A stretch of DNA of 64,000 bases from Paralimibaculum aggregatum (GTDB lineage Bacteria > Pseudomonadota > Alphaproteobacteria > Rhodobacterales > Rhodobacteraceae), in NCBI RefSeq assembly GCF_030270585.1, contig NZ_BSYI01000002.1:62001-126000 (forward strand), in the 5' to 3' direction. Below are positions 29,964-39,001 of this stretch, one piece after another. Made by a program: the position numbers and the translations under genes. Position 1 is the first letter of the stretch. Every line of letters begins with the position of its first letter. The notes below the pieces were generated by a model that saw only the letters and a list, made by a program, of their open reading frames with translations, searched no databases and was not told the DNA's origin.

Positions 29964-31217
29964 TCACTCCGCCGGCTGGGTGAGCGGCGGGTCGGCCGCC
30001 TCCGGCCGCGCGCGGGTCAGCACCGTCTCGGCCCCCGCCATCGGATGCCGCGGCACCAGGAAGGCCAGGGTGAGCGAGACCAGCGCCAGCGCCGCCGCGA
30101 GCGCATAGACCCCGCCCGGCGCGGTGAGCCAGAGCAGCCCCAGCGGCGCCGGCAGGGTCACCGCGGCGATGTGGTTGATGGTGAAGGCCACCGCCGCCGT
30201 CGGCGCCTGGTCGGCCGGATCGGCGATCTTCTGGAAATAGGTCTTCTGCGCGATCGCCAGCGCGAACAGCAGATGGTCGAGCACGTAGAGCATGATCGCC
30301 AGCGCCACGCCCCAGTGGAAGAAGTAGATCCCGGCATAGGCGATGAACACCGTGAACAGCCCGATATACTCCACGATCAGCGCGTTGCGCTCGCCATAGC
30401 GGTGGATCATCCGCCCGGCCAGCGGCGCGAAGAAGATCGTCGCGACATAGTTCGCCAGCATCAGCCCGGTGACCTCGTGCACCGCGAGGCCGAAGCGCTC
30501 CACCATCATGAAGGGCGCGAAGACGATGAAGATCTGCCGCCGCGCGCCGCCGATGAAGACCAGCGCGTAATACAGCCAGTAGCGCGGGCGCAGGATCATC
30601 TTGCGGTGCTGCGTCACCGGCGCCCGGAAGATCGGGAACCAGGCCCAGGCCACCAGCGCCAGCAGCGCGCAGGCACCGCCGCCGAGCCAGTACAGCGTCT
30701 CGTAGCCCCAGCCGAAGAACTCGGCGCCGAGGATGATGGTGCCGAAGGCCACCAGCGAGCCGGCCGAGCCGGCCGAGACGATCCAGCCGATGATCTTCGG
30801 CGCGCGGTCCTTCGGCAGCCATTGCAGCTGCAGCGACTGGTTCACCGTCTCGAAATAGTGGAACCCCACCGAGGAGATGATCGTGGTCGCCATCAGCCCC
30901 CAGTAGCTCGGGAACTCCGCCACCACCGCGGTGCCGCCGCCGAGCACCAGCAGCGCCAGGATCGCCAGGCGCTGCTCGTGGATCACGAACAGCAGGTAGA
31001 TCACCAGGAAGGCGAGGAAGCCCGGGATCTCGCGCGCCACGTGCAGCGTGCCGATGTCGAGCCCGTCGAAGGCCGCGGCCTCGACGACGAAGTTGTTGAG
31101 CAGCGCCGACCAGGTCGCGAAGGCGAGCGGGGTGGCGATGGCCATCAGCACGAGAAGGGCGGCGGGACGACGCCAGACCGGCAGGCTGGCGGCCTCGGAA
31201 ATCGGCAGGGGCGGCAT
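29964..31217 (-). CDS. Major facilitator superfamily transporter
   Basis: The 417-residue protein has about 12 predicted membrane segments with an Arg/His-rich central loop (FRAPVTQHRKMILRPRYWL). The segment GRMIHRYGERNALIVEYIG in the second half resembles the MFS loop motif. There is no signal for a specific substrate. ATG 31217 is preceded by AGGAA. It is directly upstream of the MATE gene on the same strand and probably shares its transcript, so both may export related compounds. Confidence 0.85.
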   Translation of the reverse strand: MPPLPISEAASLPVWRRPAALLVLMAIATPLAFATWSALLNNFVVEAAAFDGLDIGTLHVAREIPGFLAFLVIYLLFVIHEQRLAILALLVLGGGTAVVAEFPSYWGLMATTIISSVGFHYFETVNQSLQLQWLPKDRAPKIIGWIVSAGSAGSLVAFGTIILGAEFFGWGYETLYWLGGGACALLALVAWAWFPIFRAPVTQHRKMILRPRYWLYYALVFIGGARRQIFIVFAPFMMVERFGLAVHEVTGLMLANYVATIFFAPLAGRMIHRYGERNALIVEYIGLFTVFIAYAGIYFFHWGVALAIMLYVLDHLLFALAIAQKTYFQKIADPADQAPTAAVAFTINHIAAVTLPAPLGLLWLTAPGGVYALAAALALVSLTLAFLVPRHPMAGAETVLTRARPEAADPPLTQPAE

Positions 31218-31398
31218 GGGCGAAATTCCTTTCCGCCCCGTCTTAGCCGCTGGGCGGCGCCGCCGCCAGCGCCTCCTGCGGCAATCTGTCTTGCGTCAGC
31301 GGCATGGATGCGCCCGGCGGCATGACCCGGATCAAGGCGCCCCGGCGCGCGCCGCGCCAGCCTCGGGGGAAACCGGGAGGGAAAGCCGGGAGGGCGCG

Positions 31399-32478
31399 AT
31401 GGAGGTCGCGGAGATCCTCGAGGGGCTGCTCGAGACGCTCGGCGAGGCCGAGACGGTGGCGCTGGCGGGCCTTGCCGTGGGGCTGGTCTTCGGCGTGGCG
31501 GCACAGCGCAGCCGCTTCTGCCTGCGCGCCAGCGTGGTGGAGTTCGCCCGCGGCCGGCTCGGGCCGCGCATGGCGGTCTGGCTGCTCTGCTTCGCCACGG
31601 CGCTCCTGTGGACCCAGGCGCTGATCTTCGCTGGCGAGATCGACCTGGCCGAGAGCCGCTGGCTCGGCCAGCCCGGCTCGGTCTCCGGCGCGGTGCTGGG
31701 CGGGCTGGTCTTCGGCGCCGGGATGGTGCTGGCGCGCGGCTGCCCGGGGCGGCTGCTGGTGCTGGCGGCCACCGGCAACCTCCGGGCGATCCTCTCGGGG
31801 CTGGTCTTCGCGGTGGCGGCGCAGATGTCGCTGCACGGGCTGCTGGCGGGCCCGCGCGGGCGGCTCGCGGCGGAGATCGTCACGCCCGGCCCCAACCCCG
31901 ATCTCGCCGCGGCGGCGGGGCTGCCGGGCTGGGCCGGGATCGCGCTCGGCGCGGGGTTCACGCTGGCCGCGCTCTGGCTCGCCTGGCGCAACCGGGTCTC
32001 GGCGCGGCTGCTGGTCTTCGGCTCGGGGGTCGGCTTCGCGGCGGCGGCGGGCTGGTGGATCACCCATGCGCTCGCCGGGCTCACCTTCGCGCCGACGCCG
32101 GTGGAGAGCCTGACCTTCTCCGGCCCCTCGGCCGACATGCTGATCTATGTGCTGACGCCGGCGCCGGCGCTGGATTTCGACATCGGCCTCGTGCCGGGGG
32201 TATTCCTCGGCGCCTTCCTCGCGGCGCTCGCGGCGGGGGAGCTCGAATGGCAGGGCTGGGCGGGGGTGCGGTCGATGCAGCGCTCCCTGACCGGCGCGGC
32301 GCTGATGGGCTTCGGCGCGATGCTGGCGGGGGGATGCTCGATCGGCGCCGGGGTCTCGGGCGGCTCGGCGCTGGCGCTGACCGCCTGGCTTGCGCTCGCG
32401 GCGATGTGGGCGGGCGGCGCGCTGACCGATGCGCTGCTCGACCGGCGGGAGGAGGCGGCGGCCGCCCGGGGCACCTGA
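31399..32478 (+). CDS. YeeE/YedE-family membrane protein (sulfur-type transport)
   Basis: The 359-residue membrane protein has paired DUF395-type motifs: AQRSRFCLRASVVEF near the N-terminus and GAMLAGGCSIGAGVSGGSAL near the C-terminus, with GAGMVLARGCPGRLLVLAATG between. The conserved cysteines in these motifs are the ones thought to relay thiosulfate in YeeE. The ATG 31399 follows GGGAGG by six bases; the longer frame is a shadow. Substrate is inferred from the family only; no sulfur genes are adjacent. Confidence 0.85.
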   Translation: MEVAEILEGLLETLGEAETVALAGLAVGLVFGVAAQRSRFCLRASVVEFARGRLGPRMAVWLLCFATALLWTQALIFAGEIDLAESRWLGQPGSVSGAVLGGLVFGAGMVLARGCPGRLLVLAATGNLRAILSGLVFAVAAQMSLHGLLAGPRGRLAAEIVTPGPNPDLAAAAGLPGWAGIALGAGFTLAALWLAWRNRVSARLLVFGSGVGFAAAAGWWITHALAGLTFAPTPVESLTFSGPSADMLIYVLTPAPALDFDIGLVPGVFLGAFLAALAAGELEWQGWAGVRSMQRSLTGAALMGFGAMLAGGCSIGAGVSGGSALALTAWLALAAMWAGGALTDALLDRREEAAAARGT

Positions 32479-32635
32479 TCGCGGCGCATCCGCAACACCG
32501 GGCGCCACACTGTGGTTAACGGGCCACGAAATCGCCCCCGCCCTGCCCGACCCGCGGCCAGCGACCGCCCGAATCGGCGCCTCTTCTGCGTATAGTCCAG
32601 TGGCGTATCCCGAAAGCTCGCGAGGGAGGAGCATC

Positions 32636-34897
32636 ATGACACCCCGTATCACCCGACTGGCAGCGGCGTTCGCCGCTGTCATGGCTCTGGCGCAGGGCAC
32701 CGCCCCGGCCCAGCAGGCCGGCGCCCCCGGCGCCGCCCCGACAGAGACCCCGGCGGCCGCGCCGGCGCTCCTCACCCTCGACGACGTGCGCACCGGGCGG
32801 CTGATGCTGCGCACCGACGAGCCCGGCAAATACGTGCCCGCCCCGCTGGTCTCCACCAAGATCGACATGCAGATCACCGGCACCGTGGCCCGCGCCACCG
32901 TGACCCAGCGCTTCACCAACCCCACCGAGGAATGGGTCGAGGGCATCTATGCCTTCCCGCTGCCCGAGGACAGCGCCGTCGACACCCTGCGGATGCGCAT
33001 CGGCGACCGCTTCATCGAGGGCGAGATCAAGGAGCGGCAGGAGGCCAAGGAGATCTACGAGGCCGCCAAGGCGGAGGGCAAGAAGGCCGCGCTGGTGGAG
33101 CAGGAGCGGCCGAACCTGTTCACCAACTCGGTCGCCAATATCGGCCCCGGCGAGGTGATCGTGACGCAGATCGCCTTCCAGCAGTCGCTCGCGCCGAAGG
33201 ACGGGCGCTGGGAGGTCCGCATGCCGCTGGTGGTGGCGCCGCGCTACAACCCCTCGCCGGTGGTGCAGGTGGTGGAGTTCCTGCAGGACGGCTGGGGCGT
33301 GACCGACCCGGTGCCGGACCGCGACCGCATCGAGCCGCCGGTGGCCGATCCGCGCGCCGAGCCCGCCGGCCAGATGCGCAACCCCGTGCAGATCGACATC
33401 GACCTCGCGCCGGGCTTCGACATCGCGACGCTGGAGAGCCCCTCGCACGAGATCACCGTCGCCGAGCCCGGCCCCGGCCGCGCCCGCATCGCGCTCGCCG
33501 GCCCGGCCCCGGCCGACCGCGACTTCCTGCTGCGCTGGGCCGGCAGCGGCGCCGAGCCGCAGGCCGCGCTGTTCGCCGAGGAGAAGGACGGGCAGGCGCA
33601 CATGCTGCTGATGCTCACCGCGCCGGAGCTCGGCGAGGCCCGCCCGGTGCGGCCGCGCGAGGTGATCTTCGTGCAGGACGTCTCGGGCTCGATGTCGGGC
33701 GAATCGATCGAGCAGGCCCGCGAGGGGCTCGAGATGGCCGTGAAGCGGCTGCGCCCGGAGGACGCCTTCAACATCGTGATCTTCAACGACCAGTTCGCCG
33801 TGTTCCACGACGCGCCGGTGCCGGCGAGCCCGGAGAACATCGCCGCCGCCGTCACCGCGGTGCGCGCGCTGGAGGCCGAGGGCGGCACCGAGATGCTGCC
33901 GGCGCTCGACTATGCGCTCTCCGGCGCCCCGGCGGGCGACCGGCTGCGCCAGGTGATCTTCCTCACCGACGGCGCCGTCGGCAACGAGGCGCAGATGCTC
34001 GCGCTGATCGACGAGAAGCTCGGCGAGACCCGGCTCTTCACCGTCGGCATCGGCTCCGCACCCAACAGCTATTTCATGAGCCGCGCGGCGGAGAAGGGCC
34101 GCGGCGCCCATGTCTATATCGGCGATCTCTCGGAGGTGGCGGAGCGGATGACCGCGCTGTTCACCAAGATCGAGACCCCGGCGATCACCGATCTCGAGCT
34201 CCGGCTGCCGGAGGGCGTGACCGCCGAGGTGCTGCCCTCGCCGCTGCCCGATCTCTATGCCGGCGAGCCGCTCGCGGTGGCGCTGCGCGGGCCGGAGATC
34301 GCCGGCGAGGCGGTGCTCTCGGGGATGCGCGGCGCGCAGCCCTGGCAGGTGCGCCTGCCGCTCGACCGGGCCGCCGAGCGCGCCGGCGTGGCCAAGCTCT
34401 ATGCCCGGCGCCGGATCGCCAGCCTCGAGGCGCTGCGCCTCAGCCCGGCGGTCGAGGTCTCCGGCATGGAGCGGCTCGACCGCGAGATCCTCGACACCGC
34501 GCTCGGCTACGGCCTCGTCTCGCGGCTGACCTCGCTGGTGGCGGTGGACGTCACCCCGAGCCGGCCGCGCGGCACCGGCCTCGCCAGCGCCGAGGTGCCG
34601 CTCAACCTGCCCAAGGGCTGGGACCCGGAGGCCTTCCTCTTCGAGACGCCGGAGGCCGCGCCGCAGCTCGACCGCGCCATGCTGCAGCGGATCGCGCCGC
34701 AGCGCACCCAGGCCGAGGCCGAAGCGGCGGGTGCCCCGGTGCCGAAGGGCGCGCTCAACTGGCGCCAGTCGCTGCTGCTGGGGCTGCTGCTGATGGTCAC
34801 CGGGCTCTTCACGCTGGTGGTCACGCGGCTGCGCCGGGTGCGCCGGCCGCAGGTGCGCGCGATCACCGTCACCGCCGCCGATTCGGGGCGGGCATGA
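32636..34897 (+). CDS. Marine proteobacterial sortase target protein (VIT + vWA)
   Basis: The 753-residue exported protein starts at ATG 32636 behind GAGGGAGGAG. It has a signal peptide (residues 1-26), a VIT domain at about 45-185, and a von Willebrand A domain from about 340 with an intact MIDAS D348-x-S350-x-S352 (DVSGSMSG). Near the C-terminus is a membrane segment at about 712-732 followed by an Arg-rich tail (RLRRVRR), the layout of a sortase substrate. The next gene overlaps by 4 bases and encodes the sortase. The pair matches the marine sortase/target system described in Gram-negative bacteria. A clear LPxTG motif is not visible. Confidence 0.9.
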   Translation: MTPRITRLAAAFAAVMALAQGTAPAQQAGAPGAAPTETPAAAPALLTLDDVRTGRLMLRTDEPGKYVPAPLVSTKIDMQITGTVARATVTQRFTNPTEEWVEGIYAFPLPEDSAVDTLRMRIGDRFIEGEIKERQEAKEIYEAAKAEGKKAALVEQERPNLFTNSVANIGPGEVIVTQIAFQQSLAPKDGRWEVRMPLVVAPRYNPSPVVQVVEFLQDGWGVTDPVPDRDRIEPPVADPRAEPAGQMRNPVQIDIDLAPGFDIATLESPSHEITVAEPGPGRARIALAGPAPADRDFLLRWAGSGAEPQAALFAEEKDGQAHMLLMLTAPELGEARPVRPREVIFVQDVSGSMSGESIEQAREGLEMAVKRLRPEDAFNIVIFNDQFAVFHDAPVPASPENIAAAVTAVRALEAEGGTEMLPALDYALSGAPAGDRLRQVIFLTDGAVGNEAQMLALIDEKLGETRLFTVGIGSAPNSYFMSRAAEKGRGAHVYIGDLSEVAERMTALFTKIETPAITDLELRLPEGVTAEVLPSPLPDLYAGEPLAVALRGPEIAGEAVLSGMRGAQPWQVRLPLDRAAERAGVAKLYARRRIASLEALRLSPAVEVSGMERLDREILDTALGYGLVSRLTSLVAVDVTPSRPRGTGLASAEVPLNLPKGWDPEAFLFETPEAAPQLDRAMLQRIAPQRTQAEAEAAGAPVPKGALNWRQSLLLGLLLMVTGLFTLVVTRLRRVRRPQVRAITVTAADSGRA

Positions 34898-35499
34898 GCC
34901 GCGGGCCGCTGCGGCGCGCCGGCCAGCTGGCGGGCGCGGGGCTGATGGCGGCGGGGCTGGTCCTCGCCGCCGAGGCGGCCTACCTGCCGGCCAAGGCGAA
35001 GGTCGGGCAATGGCTGCTCGAGGCCGCCTGGGCCGAGACGCTGGAGACCGGCCGCCCGGCCAGGCCCTGGAGCTGGGCCGATGTCGCCCCGGCGGCGCGG
35101 CTCTCGGCGCCGGCGCTCGGCGCGGCCGCGGTGGTGCTGGCCAGCGCCTCCGGCGAGGCGATGGCCTGGGGGCCGGGCCATGTGCCCGGCACCGCGCCGC
35201 TCGGCACGCCGGGGCTGGCGGCGGTGGCAGGGCACCGTGACACCCACCTGGCCTTCCTCGCGAAGCTCCGCCCCGGCGACCTGCTGGCGCTGGAGACCCC
35301 CGGCGGCGGCGTGCAGCGCTACCGCGTCACCCGCGCGCTGGTGGTGGACAGCCGGGAATGGCGCTTTCCGGTGGCGCTCGAGGGCCCGCGGCGGCTGGCG
35401 CTGGCCACCTGCTGGCCCTTCGACGGCGACGAGGACGGCCCGATGCGCTTCGTGCTCTTCGCCGAGGAGATCGCGGCGCCGGAGACCCCGGCCGCCTGA
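34894..35499 (+). CDS. Marine proteobacterial-type sortase
   Basis: The 201-residue protein is a class-GN-like sortase. It has an N-terminal hydrophobic anchor (AGLMAAGLVLAAEAAYL), then the beta-barrel with catalytic H114 (VAGHRDTHLAFL), C173 (RLALATCWPF) and R185 (PMRFVLF), so the transpeptidase triad is complete. Its start overlaps the target protein stop by 4 bases, so it is a dedicated enzyme for the upstream VIT/vWA protein. It should sit in the inner membrane with its active site in the periplasm. What the target is attached to is not known for this family. Confidence 0.92.
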   Translation: MSRGPLRRAGQLAGAGLMAAGLVLAAEAAYLPAKAKVGQWLLEAAWAETLETGRPARPWSWADVAPAARLSAPALGAAAVVLASASGEAMAWGPGHVPGTAPLGTPGLAAVAGHRDTHLAFLAKLRPGDLLALETPGGGVQRYRVTRALVVDSREWRFPVALEGPRRLALATCWPFDGDEDGPMRFVLFAEEIAAPETPAA

Positions 35500-35640
35500 C
35501 CGGCGCGGAAACAACCGAAACGCAGGCAACCTTCGAGACCCTTCCGGCGCGGCGCCCGACACATGCGCGAAACCGGGCGGACATATCCCTGACAGCGAGC
35601 CGGCACCCCTGCCGGCGACGCAACCGAAGGGATCAGACCG

Positions 35641-36621
35641 ATGTCCGCAACCGCAACCGCCGATCCGAAGGAGTTTCTCGATACCCCCGTCGTGCGCCGC
35701 TATCTCGGCGAGATCGTCAACGCCACCGAGGCCGCGCTCACCCTCGCCGGGCGCAACCTGCAGAGCGGCGCGCTGAAGGCCTGCACCGCCGCGACGCTCG
35801 CCACCTATCGCGGCGATGTCGCCGCCTGCGAGGCGAGCTACGGCGATTTCAACGACGCGTGGAACCGGGTGATCTCCGGCCGCGCCCGCGATCTCGACGA
35901 TTTCGAGGGCGCCTATCAGACGCATCTGATCGCGCTGGAGATCGTCGAGGAGATGAACGTGCCCTTCAGCGCCGTGGTCGATGCCGCGCTCGGGGTGAAG
36001 CTCACGCTGTTCTTCACGCTGGTCGGCCAGGTCTCGGGCCATGCCCGGACCTTCCTCGCGATCCGCCAGAAGCTCGACCAGACCCGCCGCGACCTCGAGA
36101 AGCTGAAGCGCATCCTGAAGGGCAAGGCGGCCAAGACCGCGCTCGGCGCCGCGATCGCCGGGGCCACCCTCGCGGCCGGGCCGATCGGCGTGGCGGCGAC
36201 CCTCGGCATCGCCGTCTCGGCCACCGCGGCGGGGATGGTGATCGACAAGGTGGTCGGCGCCGGCGGCTCGATGACCCGCTACCAGGCGGCGCACAAGACC
36301 AGCGAGACCATGCTCTCCTGCTACGACCAGCTCGACCGGGTGAAGGTGCGCGGGCTCGGCCCGATGCTGAGCTTCGTGGCGATCTCGCTCGATGCCGCGG
36401 AGACCGCCCAGGCGGCGGCGCTGAAGGCCGCCATCGACAAGCGGGTGAAGGCGCTGGAGAAGGACTTCAAGCGGGCGCTGAAGGATTTCGAGCGGCAGAG
36501 CCGGGAGCTGGAGGCGGCGGCGCGGGCGGCGCGCACGGCCCATGACCGGGCGGTGCGGGCGGCCAATGGCTTCGCCTCGCGCAAGGCGGAGCGGGAGCGG
36601 CTGCTGAGAGAACTGCCCTGA
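35641..36621 (+). CDS. Helical protein with glycine-rich hydrophobic hairpin, unknown
   Basis: The 326-residue protein is almost entirely helical. A central stretch at about residues 161-207 is Gly/Ala-rich and hydrophobic (LGAAIAGATLAAGPIGVAAT) and could insert as a membrane hairpin. Long charged helices follow (LEKDFKRALKDFERQSRELE), looking like a coiled coil. No signal peptide is present. This layout recalls alpha-helical pore-forming proteins of the ClyA type and membrane-remodelling proteins, but I see no family motif and make no functional claim. The ATG has AAGGGATC upstream, and a small GC hairpin (35599-35616) precedes it. Confidence 0.7.
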   Translation: MSATATADPKEFLDTPVVRRYLGEIVNATEAALTLAGRNLQSGALKACTAATLATYRGDVAACEASYGDFNDAWNRVISGRARDLDDFEGAYQTHLIALEIVEEMNVPFSAVVDAALGVKLTLFFTLVGQVSGHARTFLAIRQKLDQTRRDLEKLKRILKGKAAKTALGAAIAGATLAAGPIGVAATLGIAVSATAAGMVIDKVVGAGGSMTRYQAAHKTSETMLSCYDQLDRVKVRGLGPMLSFVAISLDAAETAQAAALKAAIDKRVKALEKDFKRALKDFERQSRELEAAARAARTAHDRAVRAANGFASRKAERERLLRELP

Positions 36622-36640
36622 GCCCCCGCGCTCCGGCAAG

Positions 36641-36664
36641 GCCCGGCCCCGAGACGGGCCGGGC
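36641..36664. terminator. Hairpin between convergent genes, possible bidirectional terminator
   Basis: GCCCGGCCC and GGGCCGGGC form a 9-bp stem with a 6-nt loop, between the helical-protein gene and convergent rpsD. There is no T-run on either side. Confidence 0.4.
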
Positions 36665-36690
36665 GGCAGGCACGCAGCCGATCGGCGGGA

Positions 36691-37311
36691 TCAGTTCTGC
36701 GCGTAGTACTCGACGACGAGGTTGGGCTCCATCATCGCCGCATAGGGGATCTCGGAGAGCGTCGGGATGCGCACGAAGCGCGCCGTCAGCTTGTTGTGAT
36801 CCACCTCGAGATATTCCGGCACGTCGCGCTCGCCGGACTGCGTCGCCTCGAGCACCAGCGCCATCTGCTTGCCCTTCTCGCCGACCGAGATCTCGTCGCC
36901 CGGCACCACGCGATAGGACGGGATGTTGACCCGCTTGCCGTTGACCAGGACATGGCCGTGGTTGACGAACTGGCGCGCGGCGAAGACCGTCGGCACGAAT
37001 TTCGCGCGGTAGACCACCGCGTCGAGGCGCTGCTCCAGCAGGCCCACCAGCAGCTCGCCGGTGTCGCCGCGGCGGCGCTCGGCCTCGGCGAAGATGCGGC
37101 GGAACTGCTTCTCGGTCAGGTCGCCGTAATAGCCCTTCAGCTTCTGCTTGGCACGGAGCTGCAGGCCGAAATCCGACATCTTGCCCTTGCGGCGCTGGCC
37201 GTGCTGGCCGGGGCCGTATTCACGCCGGTTGACCGGGGACTTCGGACGGCCCCAGATGTTCTCGCCCATCCGGCGGTCGATCTTGTACTTGGCGGAGGTC
37301 CGCTTGCTCAT
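36691..37311 (-). CDS. rpsD: 30S ribosomal protein S4
   Basis: S4 binds 16S rRNA early in assembly of the small subunit. The 206-residue protein begins [20 protein letters not shown]. The S4 RNA-binding domain is at about residues 95-160 ([20 protein letters not shown], then [18 protein letters not shown]), and the C-terminus [20 protein letters not shown] is typical. As in many alphaproteobacteria it stands alone rather than in the alpha operon. A TTGACA hexamer on the minus strand at 37468-37463 may be its -35 element, without a clear -10. Confidence 0.97.
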   Translation of the reverse strand: MSKRTSAKYKIDRRMGENIWGRPKSPVNRREYGPGQHGQRRKGKMSDFGLQLRAKQKLKGYYGDLTEKQFRRIFAEAERRRGDTGELLVGLLEQRLDAVVYRAKFVPTVFAARQFVNHGHVLVNGKRVNIPSYRVVPGDEISVGEKGKQMALVLEATQSGERDVPEYLEVDHNKLTARFVRIPTLSEIPYAAMMEPNLVVEYYAQN

Positions 37312-37507
37312 CTCTGCACTCCATCGCGAATGTCGACCCGCCCCTCCTCTTCCCGCCCGCCGGAGGCGGTGCGGAACGACAGGCCCTGAGACCGGGCCGC
37401 GGGGGTCGGGCTGCGGGCATCACTCCCGCAAGGATGCGGCAACTGGCATGATCGGGCCGCTTTGTCAACGCCGGGGCAGCAACGGGCAGCCACGAAAGGA
37501 ACACGCG

Positions 37508-37849
37508 ATGATCGCCATCATCTTCGAGGTCGAGCCGGCCGAGGGCCGGCAGGCGGCCTATCTCGACCATGCCGCCACGCTGAAGCCGCTGCTCGCCGAG
37601 ATCGACGGTTTCGTCTCGGTCGAGCGCTTCGAGAGCCTGACCACGCCGGGCAAGCTGCTCTCGATCTCGTTCTGGCGCGACGAGGCGGCGGTGGATGCCT
37701 GGCGCAACCACCCGGTCCACCGGCGCTACCAGAAGATGGGGCGCGAGGGGCTGTTCGCGGGCTACCGGCTGCGGGTCGCGGCGGTGATCCGCGACTACGG
37801 GCTGGAGGACCGCGCCGAGGCGCCGGCCGACAGCGCGGCGCTGCTCTGA
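37508..37849 (+). CDS. Antibiotic-biosynthesis-monooxygenase-fold protein
   Basis: The 113-residue protein is a one-domain ABM-type ferredoxin-like fold: MIAIIFEVEPAEGRQAAYLD, FVSVERFESLTTPGKLLSIS and WRNHPVHRRYQKMGREGLF. Such proteins include heme-degrading and quinone-forming oxygenases as well as many with unknown substrate. The ATG 37508 follows AAGGA. The gene stands alone, opposite in direction to its neighbours. Confidence 0.8.
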   Translation: MIAIIFEVEPAEGRQAAYLDHAATLKPLLAEIDGFVSVERFESLTTPGKLLSISFWRDEAAVDAWRNHPVHRRYQKMGREGLFAGYRLRVAAVIRDYGLEDRAEAPADSAALL

Positions 37850-37862
37850 GGGCGCGGCCGGC

Positions 37863-38249
37863 TCAGATCGGATCGGCGGCGTGGTGGCCGATCATCCGCC
37901 AGCCGCCGGGGGCGCCGCCGTCGCCGGCCTCGTCCTCCAGCATGAAGGCGTTGACGGCGATCAGCCGCGCGCCGGCGATCCGCTCCTCGCAGAGCACCAG
38001 CGCGGTGCGGCCCGAGACCACCGCCACCGGCCCGGAGACGCGGATCTCCGGCCCCGGGCTCTCGGCCAGCACCGCGTCCCAGCTGCCGATCACCGCGGCG
38101 CGGCCGGTCAGCGTCGGCCCGCCGGGATGGGTGCAGCTCACCTCGAAGCGCACCGACCAGAGCGCCGCCATCGCGCCCCGGTCGCCCCGGCGCATTGCGG
38201 CGTAGAAGGCGGCATTGGCCGCCAGCACCTCGGTTTCGCGAACTGCCAT
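37863..38249 (-). CDS. SnoaL/NTF2-like small protein
   Basis: The 128-residue protein has the NTF2-like pattern of DUF4440/SnoaL proteins: LAANAAFYAAMRRGDRGAMA at the start, then RFEVSCTHPGGPTLTGRAAV and a closing GWRMIGHHAADPI. The fold forms a cone with a ligand pocket. Members may be enzymes or binding proteins, so function is open. ATG 38249 has AGAGGCG close upstream; ATG 38273 (MATPGAEA...) is an alternative. Confidence 0.77.
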   Translation of the reverse strand: MAVRETEVLAANAAFYAAMRRGDRGAMAALWSVRFEVSCTHPGGPTLTGRAAVIGSWDAVLAESPGPEIRVSGPVAVVSGRTALVLCEERIAGARLIAVNAFMLEDEAGDGGAPGGWRMIGHHAADPI

Positions 38250-38408
38250 CGCCTCTGCCCCCGGGGTTGCCATCGAAGGGTCCGAGCATGGCAGCAGCGC
38301 GCGGCCCCCGCAAGCGCCCCGGCCCTGCTCCGTCGCCGCTCCGGCGCATCGGCCTTGCACGCGGCGGCGCCGCAGGCTCAGATGTGCCGAGCGGCTGAAG
38401 GAGGCGCC

Positions 38409-38996
38409 ATGCCCGGCTTTGCGGTGATCGGCTGGGGCTCGCTGATCTGGGATCTCGACGACCTCGCGCCTAAGGTGACGGGCGCCTGGCAGATAGGCGT
38501 CGGCCCGGCGCTGCCGCTCGAGTTCTGCCGGGTGAGCGCCAAGCGCAACGGCGCGCTGACGGTGGTGATCGCCGCCGGCCACGGCACCGCCTGCCCGACC
38601 CATGCGATCGCCTCGCGCCGCGCCGCCATCGCCGAGGCGCGCGCCGATCTCGCGGCGCGCGAGCGGGCGCCCGAGGCGCATATCGGCGCGGTCTGCCGCA
38701 TCAGCGGGCAGCGCCACGGCAGCGACCGGCGGGTGGTGGCGCTGGTGGCCGACTGGTGCGCCGCCAGCGGCTGGGACGGCGCGGTCTGGACCGATCTGCC
38801 CTCGAACTTCGCCGCGGCGACCGGGCAGCCCTTCAGCCTCGCCGCGGCGCGGGCCTATCTCGCCGCGCTGCCGCCGGAGCGGCTGGCGGATGCGGTCGGC
38901 TATATCGAGAGCGCGCCGGCCACCACCGAGACCCCGCTGCGCCGGGCCCTGGCCGGCGATCCCTGGTGGCAGGACGCGGTACGCCGCCACCGCTGA
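38409..38996 (+). CDS. Unknown protein, possibly gamma-glutamylcyclotransferase-like
   Basis: The 195-residue protein starts with FAVIGWGSLIWDLDDLAPK and has LPLEFCRVSAKRNGALTVVI. A YGSL-type loop at the N-terminus is a hallmark of the gamma-glutamylcyclotransferase fold, and GWGSLIW fits it loosely. The rest (TDLPSNFAAATGQPFS, AVGYIESAPATTETPLRRAL) is a block I do not recognise. No signal peptide is present. ATG 38409 follows GGAGG by five bases. Confidence 0.65.
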   Translation: MPGFAVIGWGSLIWDLDDLAPKVTGAWQIGVGPALPLEFCRVSAKRNGALTVVIAAGHGTACPTHAIASRRAAIAEARADLAARERAPEAHIGAVCRISGQRHGSDRRVVALVADWCAASGWDGAVWTDLPSNFAAATGQPFSLAAARAYLAALPPERLADAVGYIESAPATTETPLRRALAGDPWWQDAVRRHR

Positions 38997-39001
38997 GGCA
39001 C

